Origin: JBDFMH01 sp047238125
Lineage (GTDB): Bacteria; Pseudomonadota; Alphaproteobacteria; Sphingomonadales; Sphingomonadaceae
Length of the DNA: 64,000 nucleotides
Reading direction: 5' to 3'
Assembly (NCBI RefSeq): GCF_047238125.1
Contig: NZ_JBDFMH010000001.1
Coordinates: 372,001 to 436,000 of the forward strand
Shown: positions 48,972 through 57,827 of the stretch, piece by piece
Numbering within the stretch: position 1 is the first letter of the stretch
How the letters are laid out: every line of letters starts with the position of its first letter
Notes under the pieces: model-generated
The model's database searches: none
Seen by the model: only the letters and a program-made list of their open reading frames with translations
Told to the model about the DNA's origin: nothing
Program-made: the position numbers and the translations under genes

Positions 48972-50281
48972 GGCGTCCGTTGATCGCTGCGCTGCTGCTG
49001 GCGGGCGCGCCCGCCCGCGCGCAGGAGCCGGCTCCCGCGATGCCGGCGATCGCGTCGCTGAAGGACCACGCGGCCACGCGCGATGCCTGGCTGGCGAAGC
49101 AACTCGATACGCTGCTGCCGCGACTGATGCGCGCGCACGGCATCGACATGTGGGTGCTGGTGGCGCGCGAATATGCCGAGGATCCGGTGCTTGCCACCAT
49201 GCTGGATGCGCGCAGCTTCCATGCGCGCCGCCGCACTATCCTGGTGCTGTTCGATCCGGGCGGCGACAAGCCGATCGAGCGGCTGACCGTCAGCCGTTAT
49301 GGGCTGGGTGGGCTGTTCGCGCCCGCCTGGGATCCGGCGGCCGAACCCCAGTGGGCGACAGTGGCAAAGCTGATCGCGGCCCGCGACCCCCGCCGCATCG
49401 CGCTTAACATATCGGCCGACAGCGCCTTTGCCGATGGCCTGACGGCCAGCCAGCATGATGCGCTGGTCGCTGCGCTGCCGCCGGCGCTCAGGCAGCGGAT
49501 CGTGCCGGCCGGCGGGCTCGCGATCGATTGGCTGCAGACCCGCATTCCCGAAGAGCGCGCCGCCTATCCGGGGATCGTCCGCATCGCGCATGGCGTGATC
49601 GCGGAGGCCTTTTCGAGCCAGGTGATCCGCCCCGGCGAAACCCGCGCCGGCGATGTCGTCTGGTGGATGCGCGAAAAGGTCCGTGCGCTCGGCCTGTCGG
49701 TCTGGTTCCAGCCCTCGGTCTCGATCTTCCGGCAGGGCGCGGCCGAGCTTTCGGGAGACGAAGTGATCCTGCCCGGTGATCTGCTGTGGACCGATTTCGG
49801 TATCATGCATCTCGGTCTCGCCACCGATACCCAGCATCTGGGCTATGTGCTGAAGCCGGGCGAGCGAGAGGCTCCGGCTGGGCTGCGTGCCGGCCTTGCC
49901 GATGCCAATGCCGCGCAGGATGGGCTCGTCGCCGCGTTCAGGACCGGCGCGACCGGCAATGATCTGCTGCTGGTCGCGCGCAAGGCGGCCGCGGCGCGCG
50001 GTATCGATGCCAGCATCTATTCTCACCCGATCGGCCATCATGGCCACGGAGCGGGCCCGGCGATCGGCTTCTGGGACGATCAGGCGCCGGGCCCGCGCGG
50101 CGCCGGGCCGGTGCGTGCCGATACTTTCTGGTCGATCGAGCTGGCCGCCACGCGCGCGGTGCCCGAATGGGGCGGGCAGCGCGTGCCGTTCCGGCTGGAA
50201 GAGGACATGATCTTCGACGGCCGCGAGGTCATCTGGGCGGATGGCAGGCAGAATCGCTTCCACCTGATCGGCCGCGACTGA
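48968..50281 (+). CDS. M24-family metallopeptidase, exported
   Basis: 437-residue pita-bread-fold peptidase (Xaa-Pro aminopeptidase/prolidase type). The signal peptide is MRRPLIAALLLAGAPARA. The metal site is seen in LLWTDFGIMHLGLATDTQ (Asp ligands), HPIGHHGHGAGPAIG (His) and a C-terminal Glu in FRLEEDMIFD. It probably releases N-terminal residues in the periplasm. It overlaps the transporter gene before it and the LacI gene after it by one to four bases. Confidence 0.85.
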   Translation: MRRPLIAALLLAGAPARAQEPAPAMPAIASLKDHAATRDAWLAKQLDTLLPRLMRAHGIDMWVLVAREYAEDPVLATMLDARSFHARRRTILVLFDPGGDKPIERLTVSRYGLGGLFAPAWDPAAEPQWATVAKLIAARDPRRIALNISADSAFADGLTASQHDALVAALPPALRQRIVPAGGLAIDWLQTRIPEERAAYPGIVRIAHGVIAEAFSSQVIRPGETRAGDVVWWMREKVRALGLSVWFQPSVSIFRQGAAELSGDEVILPGDLLWTDFGIMHLGLATDTQHLGYVLKPGEREAPAGLRAGLADANAAQDGLVAAFRTGATGNDLLLVARKAAAARGIDASIYSHPIGHHGHGAGPAIGFWDDQAPGPRGAGPVRADTFWSIELAATRAVPEWGGQRVPFRLEEDMIFDGREVIWADGRQNRFHLIGRD

Positions 50282-51285
50282 TGCCCAACCGCTCCACCAT
50301 TCGCGACGTTTCGGATCGGGCGGGGGTCTCGATCAAGACCGTATCGCGGGTCATCAACAAGGAACGCTATGTCCGCGATGCCACGCGGCTGAAAGTGGAA
50401 GCGGCGATGGCCGCGCTCGATTTCCGCCCGTCCGCCGCTGCCCGCGCCCTCGCCGGCGCGAAATCGTGGCAGGTCGCCGTGCTCTACGACAATCCCAGCC
50501 CCTATTATGTGTTCCACCTGCTGGCCGGCGTCCGCGAAGGGTGCCGCGAACGCGGCTTCCGGCTGATCCCGCACGAATGCGATGCCTTCGATCCGGCGCT
50601 GGTTGACGAGATCCGGGCCCTGTTCTTCGAGACGCACATCGATGGGCTGATCCTGTCGCCCCCGGTCGGCGAGAACCGCCCGCTGCTGGCCGAACTTTCC
50701 CGACGCAAGCTGCCGTTCGTGCGGATCGCGCCCGGCATCACCGATACGGCCGCGTCGGTCTCGATCGACGATGCCGCGGGGGCGGAAGCGATGACTGCGC
50801 ATCTGATCGCGCTCGGCCACCGCCGGATCGGCTTCGTCAGTGGCCATCCCGGCCATCCCGCCAGTGCCGAGCGCGCGGCCGGCCATGCCCGCGCGCTGGC
50901 GGTGGCCGGAATCACGCCCGATCCTGCGCTGATGCGGCCGGGCCGCTTCGATTTTGCCAGCGGCCGTGCTGCCGGCGCCCAGCTGCTGGATCTGGCCGTG
51001 CCGCCGACTGCGATCTTCGCTGCCAACGACGATATGGCGGCGGGCGTGATGGCGATCGCACACGAACGTGGGCTGGCAGTGCCGGGCGACGTCTCGATCG
51101 CGGGGTTCGACGATACTGATCTGGCGGGGATGCTGTGGCCGCCGCTCACCAGCGTCCACCAGCCGACTCGCGAACTCGGCCATGCCGCGGCTGGCCTGCT
51201 GCTCGATGCCGCGGCGGGGCACCGCCTGCTCGACCATCAGCTGATCGTGCGCGGATCGACCGCGCCGCCGTCGGTACAAGGCTGA
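50281..51285 (+). CDS. LacI-family transcriptional regulator
   Basis: 334-residue regulator. The N-terminal HTH (STIRDVSDRAGVSIKTVSRV, residues about 5-24) is typical of LacI, followed by the hinge FRPSAAARALAG and a periplasmic-binding-protein-like core (AIFAANDDMAAGVMAIAHER and VSIAGFDDTDLA). It is the last gene of the overlapping chain (stop and start share TGATG), so it may regulate that operon. No sugar genes are nearby, and the effector is unknown. Confidence 0.9.
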   Translation: MPNRSTIRDVSDRAGVSIKTVSRVINKERYVRDATRLKVEAAMAALDFRPSAAARALAGAKSWQVAVLYDNPSPYYVFHLLAGVREGCRERGFRLIPHECDAFDPALVDEIRALFFETHIDGLILSPPVGENRPLLAELSRRKLPFVRIAPGITDTAASVSIDDAAGAEAMTAHLIALGHRRIGFVSGHPGHPASAERAAGHARALAVAGITPDPALMRPGRFDFASGRAAGAQLLDLAVPPTAIFAANDDMAAGVMAIAHERGLAVPGDVSIAGFDDTDLAGMLWPPLTSVHQPTRELGHAAAGLLLDAAAGHRLLDHQLIVRGSTAPPSVQG

Positions 51286-51377
51286 TCGACGCCGGTCATC
51301 GCGCCGTCATCCGCCCGCGCCATTTGCAACCGTGCGGGCGCTGTCTAGTCAGGGCCGTCGTCCAAGGGAGCATGTGA

Positions 51378-52925
51378 ATGGAGTTCGATCGCAGGCAGTT
51401 CATCGGGGCGCTCGGCGCGGGCGCGCTCGGCGCGCCGGCGATCCTGCGCGCGCAGGCTGTGTTCCGGGACTATCCGTTCCGCCTGGGTGTCGCCGCCGGC
51501 GATCCTGCGCCCGATGGCTTCGTGATCTGGACGCGGCTCGCCCCCGATCCGCTCGAACAGCAGGGTGGCATGCCGATGGTGCCGGTCGAGGTGGAATGGG
51601 AAGTGGGGGCGGACAGCCGCTTCGCCACCATCGCGCAGGCCGGCAAGGCGATCGCACGACCCGAGCTTGGCCATGCTGTCCATGTCGAAGTCGGCGGGCT
51701 GCAGCCGGGCCGGCCCTATTGGTACCGCTTCCGGATCGGGCGCGAACGATCGATCGTCGGCACCGCGCGCACCGTGCCCCTGCAGGCGGCAAAGGTCCGG
51801 TTCGGCGTGGCCGGCTGCCAGGCCTATGAGGATGGCTTCTACACGGCCTATCGGCACATGGCGGCAGAGGCCGACCTCGATTTCGTCTATCATTATGGTG
51901 ACTATATCTATGAGGGGCGGGCCCAGCCGGTCGCAATCGGCTATGACGGTCGGCTAAAGCCGTTCGTGCGCGAGGTGGTCGGCGGCGAGATCTATTCGCT
52001 CGACGATTATCGCCGCCGTTATGCGCAGGCCAAGCTGGATCCCGATCTGCAGGCCGCGCATGCCGCCGCCGCCTGGTTCGTCACGATGGACGATCACGAG
52101 ATCGATAATAACTGGGTGCAGGATATCGACCAGGACGACACCCCGCGGGACATTTTCCGCTATCGCCGCGCCGCCGCCTGGCAGGCCTGGTACGAACATA
52201 TGCCGGTCCGCCGTGCGAGCATGCCCAACGCCAGCGGCGTGCAGGTCTATCGCCGGCAGCGCTACGGCGATCTGCTGACCGCGCATTTCTGCGACACCCG
52301 CCAGTTTCGTAGCGATCAGCCCTGCGACGACGGCTTCAAGCCCGATTGCCCGGGCACCAGCGATCCCAAGGCGGTGGTGCTGGGGTCGCAGCAGGAGAAG
52401 TGGCTGGTGGATGGGCTGCGCGGAGCCGGCACGCGCTGGAATGCGGTCTGCCAGCAGATCATGATGATGCGGCTGGATCGCCGGACGGGCAAGGAACCCG
52501 TGCCGATCCGCAATATCGACAGTTGGGCCGCCTATCTCGCCCCGCGCGATCGGCTGCTTTCGTCGATGAAGGGCCTTGGCAACGTCGTGGTGCTGACCGG
52601 CGACGAGCATCAGAATTTCGCGGGCGAAGTGGCCCCTTCGGCCACGCCGGATCGGCCGGTCGCGGTCGAATTTGTTTCGACGTCGATCAGTTCGGGCGGC
52701 GATGGCGGCGACAAGCGCTACGGGACCGAGCAAATCATCGCCAACAGCCCCGAACTGAAATGGACCAACGACCAGCGCGGCTACCTGCTCTGCGACGTCG
52801 GCCGCGATCTTTGGAATACCCAGTATCGCGTGCTGGACAAGGTCAGCACACGCGACGGCCAGATCGCGACCCGCGCGACCGCGACGGTAGAGCGGGGGAA
52901 GGTGAAGGTGGAGGGGCTGGCCTGA
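51378..52925 (+). CDS. phoD: Alkaline phosphatase D (PhoD family)
   Basis: 515-residue Tat-exported phosphodiesterase/phosphatase. The Tat signal is DRRQFIGALGAGALGAPAIL. The PhoD N-terminal domain (FRLGVAAGDPAPDGFVIWTR) precedes the metallophosphatase domain with YHYGDYIYEG, VTMDDHEIDNNW and VLTGDEHQNFAG, which hold calcium/iron ligands. It would scavenge phosphate from diesters in the periplasm. It appears monocistronic. No Pho box was identified. Confidence 0.93.
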   Translation: MEFDRRQFIGALGAGALGAPAILRAQAVFRDYPFRLGVAAGDPAPDGFVIWTRLAPDPLEQQGGMPMVPVEVEWEVGADSRFATIAQAGKAIARPELGHAVHVEVGGLQPGRPYWYRFRIGRERSIVGTARTVPLQAAKVRFGVAGCQAYEDGFYTAYRHMAAEADLDFVYHYGDYIYEGRAQPVAIGYDGRLKPFVREVVGGEIYSLDDYRRRYAQAKLDPDLQAAHAAAAWFVTMDDHEIDNNWVQDIDQDDTPRDIFRYRRAAAWQAWYEHMPVRRASMPNASGVQVYRRQRYGDLLTAHFCDTRQFRSDQPCDDGFKPDCPGTSDPKAVVLGSQQEKWLVDGLRGAGTRWNAVCQQIMMMRLDRRTGKEPVPIRNIDSWAAYLAPRDRLLSSMKGLGNVVVLTGDEHQNFAGEVAPSATPDRPVAVEFVSTSISSGGDGGDKRYGTEQIIANSPELKWTNDQRGYLLCDVGRDLWNTQYRVLDKVSTRDGQIATRATATVERGKVKVEGLA

Positions 52926-53001
52926 CCGAACCTATGGGGGGGCGCTGATTGACCTTCCCGCTGCTCATGTTGCCCGGAACGTCTCCCTTGTGACGCTGCG
53001 T

Positions 53002-53484
53002 TCAGCAGTGATGTGGCATTTGATACTGGCGTCGATAAGGCGAGAAGCCTTCGCCAAGGAGCGGGATGCATTCTACGGCATCTGGCACGAACGACTTGCC
53101 GGCTATCACGCCCACGAAGCGCCAGCGCTCGGACGCCGTGTCACGTTCCTTGAGCCGCTGTTCGTTCAACGCCACGGGACGGCCGATCGCGGGGAGGGCG
53201 AAAAAGGCGCTTTCGCCGCCCTGTTCAATCACGACGAGCTGATTCGAAGGCGTCAGATAGAGATTACTGCGCCGGCGATCGCTCGCCGCAAAAATCTCAT
53301 CGGACGCGCGGCCGTATCGATTGAAGACATTTACGATCCATCGGCTGCCCTGCAGGTTCAGGTCCACGGTGACAAGAACATTGCCGTCGTCGAGCTCGAC
53401 GACCGGGCTATTGGAGCAGCCGATAACAAGGAGGCTCGCCAAGGCATATCCGAAGCGGGCAGATACTGATCTCCGGCCCCGCAT
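53002..53484 (-). CDS. Hypothetical lipoprotein
   Basis: 160-residue protein, not recognised. The signal reads MRGRRSVSARFGYALASLLV, then IGC, a lipobox with the cysteine near residue 23. The mature part includes VELDDGNVLVTVDLNLQGSR and SNLYLTPSNQLVVIEQGGES, is beta-rich, and ends with HHC. The start at 53484 is chosen because it gives the lipoprotein signal. The base composition here is visibly less GC-rich than in the neighbours. It lies 77 bases after the gamma-glutamyltransferase gene on the same strand. Confidence 0.6.
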   Translation of the reverse strand: MRGRRSVSARFGYALASLLVIGCSNSPVVELDDGNVLVTVDLNLQGSRWIVNVFNRYGRASDEIFAASDRRRSNLYLTPSNQLVVIEQGGESAFFALPAIGRPVALNEQRLKERDTASERWRFVGVIAGKSFVPDAVECIPLLGEGFSPYRRQYQMPHHC

Positions 53485-53561
53485 CTTTTTTTCGGCCTTA
53501 GCGGCCGATTTATCGGTCTCACTTACGACGGCTGATACCCGCAGCATATTTGACATGCTGC

Positions 53562-55394
53562 TCAATAAGCCAGCGCTACCCCATCCGCGCGCATGTCGGC
53601 GCTGGTCGCATAGACGCGCTCGCCCGGCTGGCGCATGCGTTCGACGCAGCTGTAGCGGCCGAAGCCGCCGTCCGACGCGCCGATCGTCCAGCCCATTTCT
53701 GCCAGCGCGGCCTTCGTGCGCGCCGGCACGCCGCTCTCGAGCCGCAGCAGGCCGGTCGCGGGTTCGTCGCCGGCATCCTCGCCCATCGTTTCGGACGATC
53801 CCTCGTGATGCCAGCGCGGCGCATCGCCCGCCGCCTGCACGTCCAGCCCGTAATCCACGCGGTCGAGGATGATCTGGGTCTGGCCCTGCGGCTGCATGTC
53901 GCCGCCCATCACGCCGAACGACAGCCAGGGCTGGCCGCCCGCGGTCGCGAAGCCGGGGATGATCGTCTGGAACGGGCGCTTGCCCGGCGCATAGAGGTTC
54001 GGGTGGCCGTCCTGCAGCGAGAAGAGCTGGCCGCGGTCCTGGAACATGAAGCCCAGCCCATCGGCCACCAGACCCGATCCCATGCCGCGGAAGTTGGACT
54101 GGATCAGCGAAACCATCATCCCGTCCTTGTCGGCGACCGAGAAATAGGTGGTGTCGCCGCGGCTTGGCGCGCGACCCGGCTTCACGTCGCGGTTGATGGC
54201 GTTCGGGCGGATCAGCGCGGCGCGCTGCTGCGCATAGTCCTTGGAGACCAGCCATTCGACCGGCACCTTCGCGAACTCCGGATCGGCATAATATCGGGCG
54301 CGATCCTCATAGGCGAGGCGCTTGGCTTCGGCCTGCAGGTGGATCGAGCGCGGGCTGAGGAAGCCTTCGTCGCCCATGTCGAACCGTTCCAGCATGTTCA
54401 GCATCTGCAGCGTGGCGACGCCTTGCGTGTTCTCCGCGATCGCATGGACGGTGACGCCGCGATAGGTCGTGCTGGCGGGATCGCTCCACTTTGCCTTGTG
54501 CGCCGCCAGATCCGCGCGGGTCAGCCAGCCGCCGATACGCTTGAAATAGCGCTCGATCGTATCCGCGATCGGCCCATCATAGAATGCGTCGCGGCCGTCG
54601 TCGGCGATCGTGGCGAGCGTCCGCGCCAGATCGGGATTGCGGAAAATTCGGCCTTCGCGCGGCTCCTCGCCATTCGGCATATAGGTGCGCAGCGCGTTCA
54701 TGGTCTCTTCGATGCCGCGATCGGGGCGGCGGAAACCGCGAAGCGCCAGCACCATATATTCGGCCACCACCGGCGACAGCGGTACGCCTTCGGTGGCGTA
54801 GCCGATCGCAGCGGCGAACAACTCCTTCCACTTCAGCTTGCCGTGGCGCTGGTGCAGTGCCCACCAGCCGTCGACCGTGCCCGGCACCGACACGGTGACT
54901 GCGCCATAGGCGGGCAGAGTGCCTTTCGGCGCGCGCGCACGAACGGTGGCGAGCGACAGATTGCGCGGTGATCGGCCCGAGCTGGCCAGCCCTTCGACCT
55001 TGCCCGTCTTCGGATTCCAGACCAGCGCATAGAGATCGCCGCCGATGCCGTTGGCGGTCGGCTCGAGAAATCCGAGGCAGGCGTTGATTGCGATCGCGGC
55101 GTCGGCCGCCGACCCGCCCCGGCGCAATATGTCGAGCCCGGCCTGCGTGGCATAGGGGTGGGACGAGGCGGCCGCGCCGTTCGCGCCATAGACGGCGGAT
55201 CGCGTGGCGAAGCTCGCGCCCGTCACCCGATCCCCGGCGCGCACGTCCGGCCGATCGACCCCGCCATAGATCGGTGCGCGCGCACGGGCGGAAGGGGCGG
55301 TGGCGGGGCCGACGCGCGGACGCGGCTGCGCCTCGGCGAGCGTGGCGGCGGCAGCGGCCGCGGGAACGGCGGCAAGAAAGGTGCGGCGATGCAA
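53562..55394 (-). CDS. ggt: Gamma-glutamyltransferase (Ntn hydrolase), Tat-exported
   Basis: 610-residue gamma-glutamyltranspeptidase family enzyme, acting on glutathione and gamma-glutamyl compounds. It is made as a proenzyme that cleaves itself before the Thr in GDTTYFSVADKDG. Other conserved parts are GGSAADAAIAINACLGFLEP and GSGLVADGLGFMFQDRG. The start codon is TTG at 55394, with GGAG seven bases upstream, and it gives a Tat-like signal, LHRRTFLAAVPAAAAAATLA; no in-frame ATG fits. It probably acts in the periplasm. Confidence 0.9.
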   Translation of the reverse strand: MHRRTFLAAVPAAAAAATLAEAQPRPRVGPATAPSARARAPIYGGVDRPDVRAGDRVTGASFATRSAVYGANGAAASSHPYATQAGLDILRRGGSAADAAIAINACLGFLEPTANGIGGDLYALVWNPKTGKVEGLASSGRSPRNLSLATVRARAPKGTLPAYGAVTVSVPGTVDGWWALHQRHGKLKWKELFAAAIGYATEGVPLSPVVAEYMVLALRGFRRPDRGIEETMNALRTYMPNGEEPREGRIFRNPDLARTLATIADDGRDAFYDGPIADTIERYFKRIGGWLTRADLAAHKAKWSDPASTTYRGVTVHAIAENTQGVATLQMLNMLERFDMGDEGFLSPRSIHLQAEAKRLAYEDRARYYADPEFAKVPVEWLVSKDYAQQRAALIRPNAINRDVKPGRAPSRGDTTYFSVADKDGMMVSLIQSNFRGMGSGLVADGLGFMFQDRGQLFSLQDGHPNLYAPGKRPFQTIIPGFATAGGQPWLSFGVMGGDMQPQGQTQIILDRVDYGLDVQAAGDAPRWHHEGSSETMGEDAGDEPATGLLRLESGVPARTKAALAEMGWTIGASDGGFGRYSCVERMRQPGERVYATSADMRADGVALAY

Positions 55395-55683
55395 GGGCGG
55401 TCTCCGGATGTGGCCCACACCGTCTAGCCCACTCCGCCTCGCCTGCGAAGGCAGGTGCCGACGTCCACTTCGTTGCCCCCTGCCTGCGCAGGAGCGATGA
55501 GGGGAGGGGCGTCGCGACCCGACTCGCTTGACAGCTTGGCCCGCCGCCCGTAAGCCGCGCGCATCCCGAGACACCGGCCCCCGGCGGCGCAGCTTATGCG
55601 CGCGTCGGCTTTTCGTGGTTTCGGGTTCACGCGTCGAGATGAGACGGTCGCCAGCCGTCTCGTGGAGCAGGAGAAAGTCACAC
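55395..55683. other. Intergenic region between ggt and rpsM, with a palindrome
   Basis: About 290 bases between divergent genes. It includes a degenerate palindrome at about 55433-55498, with GCCTGCGAAGGCAGG on the left and CCTGCCTGCGCAGGAGCG on the right. This is related in sequence to the arms of the 140-bp elements at 12.9 and 13.4 kb but is much shorter. The rest should contain the start region of the rpsM transcript and AGGAGAAA before the rpsM ATG. Confidence 0.6.
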
Positions 55684-56052
55684 ATGGCTCGTATCGCGGG
55701 TGTCAACATCCCGACCAACAAGCGCGTCGAAATCGCGCTGACCTATATCCACGGCATCGGTTCCGCCAAGGCCAAGGAAATCACCGCCAAGCTGGGCATC
55801 GAGCCGCAGCGTCGCGTCCAGGATCTGACGGACCAGGAAGTCCTCCATATCCGCGAGACGATCGATGCGGACTACACCGTGGAAGGCGATCTCCGCCGCC
55901 AGGTGGCGATGAACATCAAGCGGCTGATGGATCTGGCCTGCTATCGCGGCCTCCGCCATCGCAAGGGCCTGCCGGTCCGCGGCCAGCGCACGCATACCAA
56001 TGCGCGCACCCGCAAGGGCAAGGCCAAGCCGATCGCCGGCAAGAAGAAGTAA
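55684..56052 (+). CDS. rpsM: 30S ribosomal protein S13
   Basis: 122-residue S13, which contacts the head of the small subunit and tRNA. MARIAGVNIPTNKRVEIALT is the family start, and GLRHRKGLPVRGQRTHTNAR the conserved basic C-terminal region, followed by a Lys-rich tail. AGGAGAAA lies before the ATG. It begins the classic alphaproteobacterial block rpsM-rpsK-rpoA-rplQ. Confidence 0.98.
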   Translation: MARIAGVNIPTNKRVEIALTYIHGIGSAKAKEITAKLGIEPQRRVQDLTDQEVLHIRETIDADYTVEGDLRRQVAMNIKRLMDLACYRGLRHRKGLPVRGQRTHTNARTRKGKAKPIAGKKK

Positions 56053-56061
56053 TCGGAGAGA

Positions 56062-56082
56062 CGCCAGTCCGGGGGACTGGCG
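56062..56082 (+). promoter_or_regulatory. Hairpin between rpsM and rpsK
   Basis: An 8-bp perfect stem, CGCCAGTC with GACTGGCG, around a 5-base loop, nested in a possible outer pairing AATCGG (56051-56056) with CCGATT (56086-56091). It starts just after the rpsM stop. There is no T-run, so it is more likely a stabilising or pausing element within the operon than a full terminator. Confidence 0.45.
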
Positions 56083-56166
56083 GCCCCGATTACTCCGCCG
56101 GACGGCGGCCCGCCACACGGCGATGGCCCAACCGGCGCTACAGCAAGACTAGGTCAGGACAGAAAA

Positions 56167-56556
56167 ATGGCACGCGAACCCCAGCGCATCAAGCGGCGCG
56201 AGCGCAAGAACATCACCGCCGGCGTGGCGCATGTGAACGCCAGCTTCAACAATACCATGATCACCATCACCGATGCCCAGGGCAATGCGATCAGCTGGTC
56301 CTCGGCGGGGATGATGGGCTTCAAGGGCAGCCGCAAGTCGACGCCTTATGCCGCGCAGGTCGCGGCCGAGGATGCCGGCAAGAAGGCCGCCGAACATGGC
56401 GTCCGCACGCTCGAGGTCGAGGTCAAGGGCCCCGGTTCGGGTCGTGAATCGGCGCTCCGCGCGCTGCAGGCGGTCGGCTTCCACATCACCTCGATCCGCG
56501 ACGTGACGCCGATCCCGCACAATGGCGTGCGCCCGTCCAAGCGTCGCCGCGTCTGA
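56167..56556 (+). CDS. rpsK: 30S ribosomal protein S11
   Basis: 129-residue S11 of the platform of the small subunit. Conserved parts are GVAHVNASFNNTMITITDAQ, GFKGSRKSTPYAAQ and the C-terminal TPIPHNGVRPSKRRRV. It lies between rpsM and rpoA, 114 bases after rpsM. Confidence 0.98.
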   Translation: MAREPQRIKRRERKNITAGVAHVNASFNNTMITITDAQGNAISWSSAGMMGFKGSRKSTPYAAQVAAEDAGKKAAEHGVRTLEVEVKGPGSGRESALRALQAVGFHITSIRDVTPIPHNGVRPSKRRRV

Positions 56557-56643
56557 TCCGGCCTGCGGGCGCCGCCCACCGGCGCCCGATTGTTTTCCCG
56601 GTGCCTGCGGACGCGCGGGCGCCCAACCCCCAAGGGGACCCAG

Positions 56644-57711
56644 ATGGCTGTCAACGCAAAGAACTGGCAGGAAATGAAGAAGCCGAACGGCCTTGAGAAG
56701 AAGGCCGGCGGCGATGGCAAGCGCAAGGCGACCTTCGTCGCCGAGCCGCTGGAGCGTGGCTTCGGCCTCACGCTCGGCAACTCGCTGCGCCGCGTGCTGT
56801 TGTCCTCGCTGCAGGGCGCGGCCGTCACCTCGATCAAGATCGAGAATGTCCTTCACGAATTCTCGTCACTGGCGGGCGTCCGCGAGGACGTGACCGACAT
56901 CGTGCTGAACGTGAAGCAGATCGCGCTCAAGATGCAGGGCGAAGGCCCGAAGCGCCTCCAGCTGGCCGCGACCGGCCCGGCTGAGGTGACTGCGGGCGAC
57001 ATCGCCGTCTCCGGCGATATCGAGGTGATGAACCCCGATCTGGTGATCTGCCATCTCGATGAGGGCGCGACGCTCAACATGGAGCTGACCGCCGACATCG
57101 GGAAGGGCTATGTCCCGGCGTCCGCCAACCGCCCGGCCGATGCGCCGATCGGCCTGATCCCGGTCGATGCGCTCTACTCGCCGGTCCGCCAGGTCGCCTA
57201 CAAGGTGGAGAATACCCGCGTCGGCCAGGAACTGGACTATGACAAGCTGACGCTGACCGTCGAGACCGACGGCACCGTCACGCCGGACGATGCCGTCGCC
57301 TATGCGGCGCGCATCCTGCAGGACCAGCTCCAGCTGTTCGTCCACTTCGACGATGCGATGGTCCAGCCGTCGGCGCCGATCGGCCATGCGATCCCGTCGG
57401 GCGCGGGCCTGGGCGCGGAGCCGGAAGGCGACTCGAACCAGCTCAATCGCTACCTCCTCAAGAAGGTCGACGAGCTCGAGCTGTCGGTCCGCTCGGCAAA
57501 CTGCCTCAAGAACGACAACATCATCTATATCGGTGATCTGGTCGGCAAGACCGAGGCGGAGATGCTGCGCACCCCGAACTTCGGCCGCAAGTCGCTGAAC
57601 GAGATCAAGGAAGTGCTGGCCTCGATGGGTCTGCGGCTGGGCATGGAAATCCCCGGCTGGCCGCCTGAGAATATCGAGGAAATGGCCAAGAAGCTGGAAC
57701 AGGAATTCTGA
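56644..57711 (+). CDS. rpoA: RNA polymerase alpha subunit
   Basis: 355-residue alpha subunit of RNA polymerase. The N-terminal dimerisation and assembly domain contains GFGLTLGNSLRRVLLSSLQG and VREDVTDIVLNVKQIALKM. The C-terminal domain (from about residue 260, ELSVRSANCLKNDNIIYIGD and FGRKSLNEIKEVLASMGLRL) binds UP elements and activators. The length is slightly above the usual 330-340 because of an N-terminal extension (KNWQEMKKPNGLEKKAGGDG). Confidence 0.98.
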   Translation: MAVNAKNWQEMKKPNGLEKKAGGDGKRKATFVAEPLERGFGLTLGNSLRRVLLSSLQGAAVTSIKIENVLHEFSSLAGVREDVTDIVLNVKQIALKMQGEGPKRLQLAATGPAEVTAGDIAVSGDIEVMNPDLVICHLDEGATLNMELTADIGKGYVPASANRPADAPIGLIPVDALYSPVRQVAYKVENTRVGQELDYDKLTLTVETDGTVTPDDAVAYAARILQDQLQLFVHFDDAMVQPSAPIGHAIPSGAGLGAEPEGDSNQLNRYLLKKVDELELSVRSANCLKNDNIIYIGDLVGKTEAEMLRTPNFGRKSLNEIKEVLASMGLRLGMEIPGWPPENIEEMAKKLEQEF

Positions 57712-57716
57712 TCGGC

Positions 57717-57738
57717 GCGGATGCCGCAAGGCATCCGC
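57717..57738. promoter_or_regulatory. Hairpin between rpoA and rplQ
   Basis: A perfect 9-bp stem, GCGGATGCC with GGCATCCGC, closed by a GCAA tetraloop, six bases after the rpoA stop. No T-run follows, so partial read-through to rplQ is expected. Confidence 0.5.
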
Positions 57739-57827
57739 TCCAATCGGACGGGCGATTGGCGGTAGCCCTCAACACCGCCTGGCTTGGGGTACCTGATCCG
57801 GCCCCCTGACGAACGAAGGAAAGAGAC

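Noticed and set aside
52990..53469. 159-codon plus-strand open frame opposite the hypothetical lipoprotein
   Set aside because: The minus-strand reading gives a proper lipoprotein signal and beta-rich protein; the plus-strand reading gives neither.
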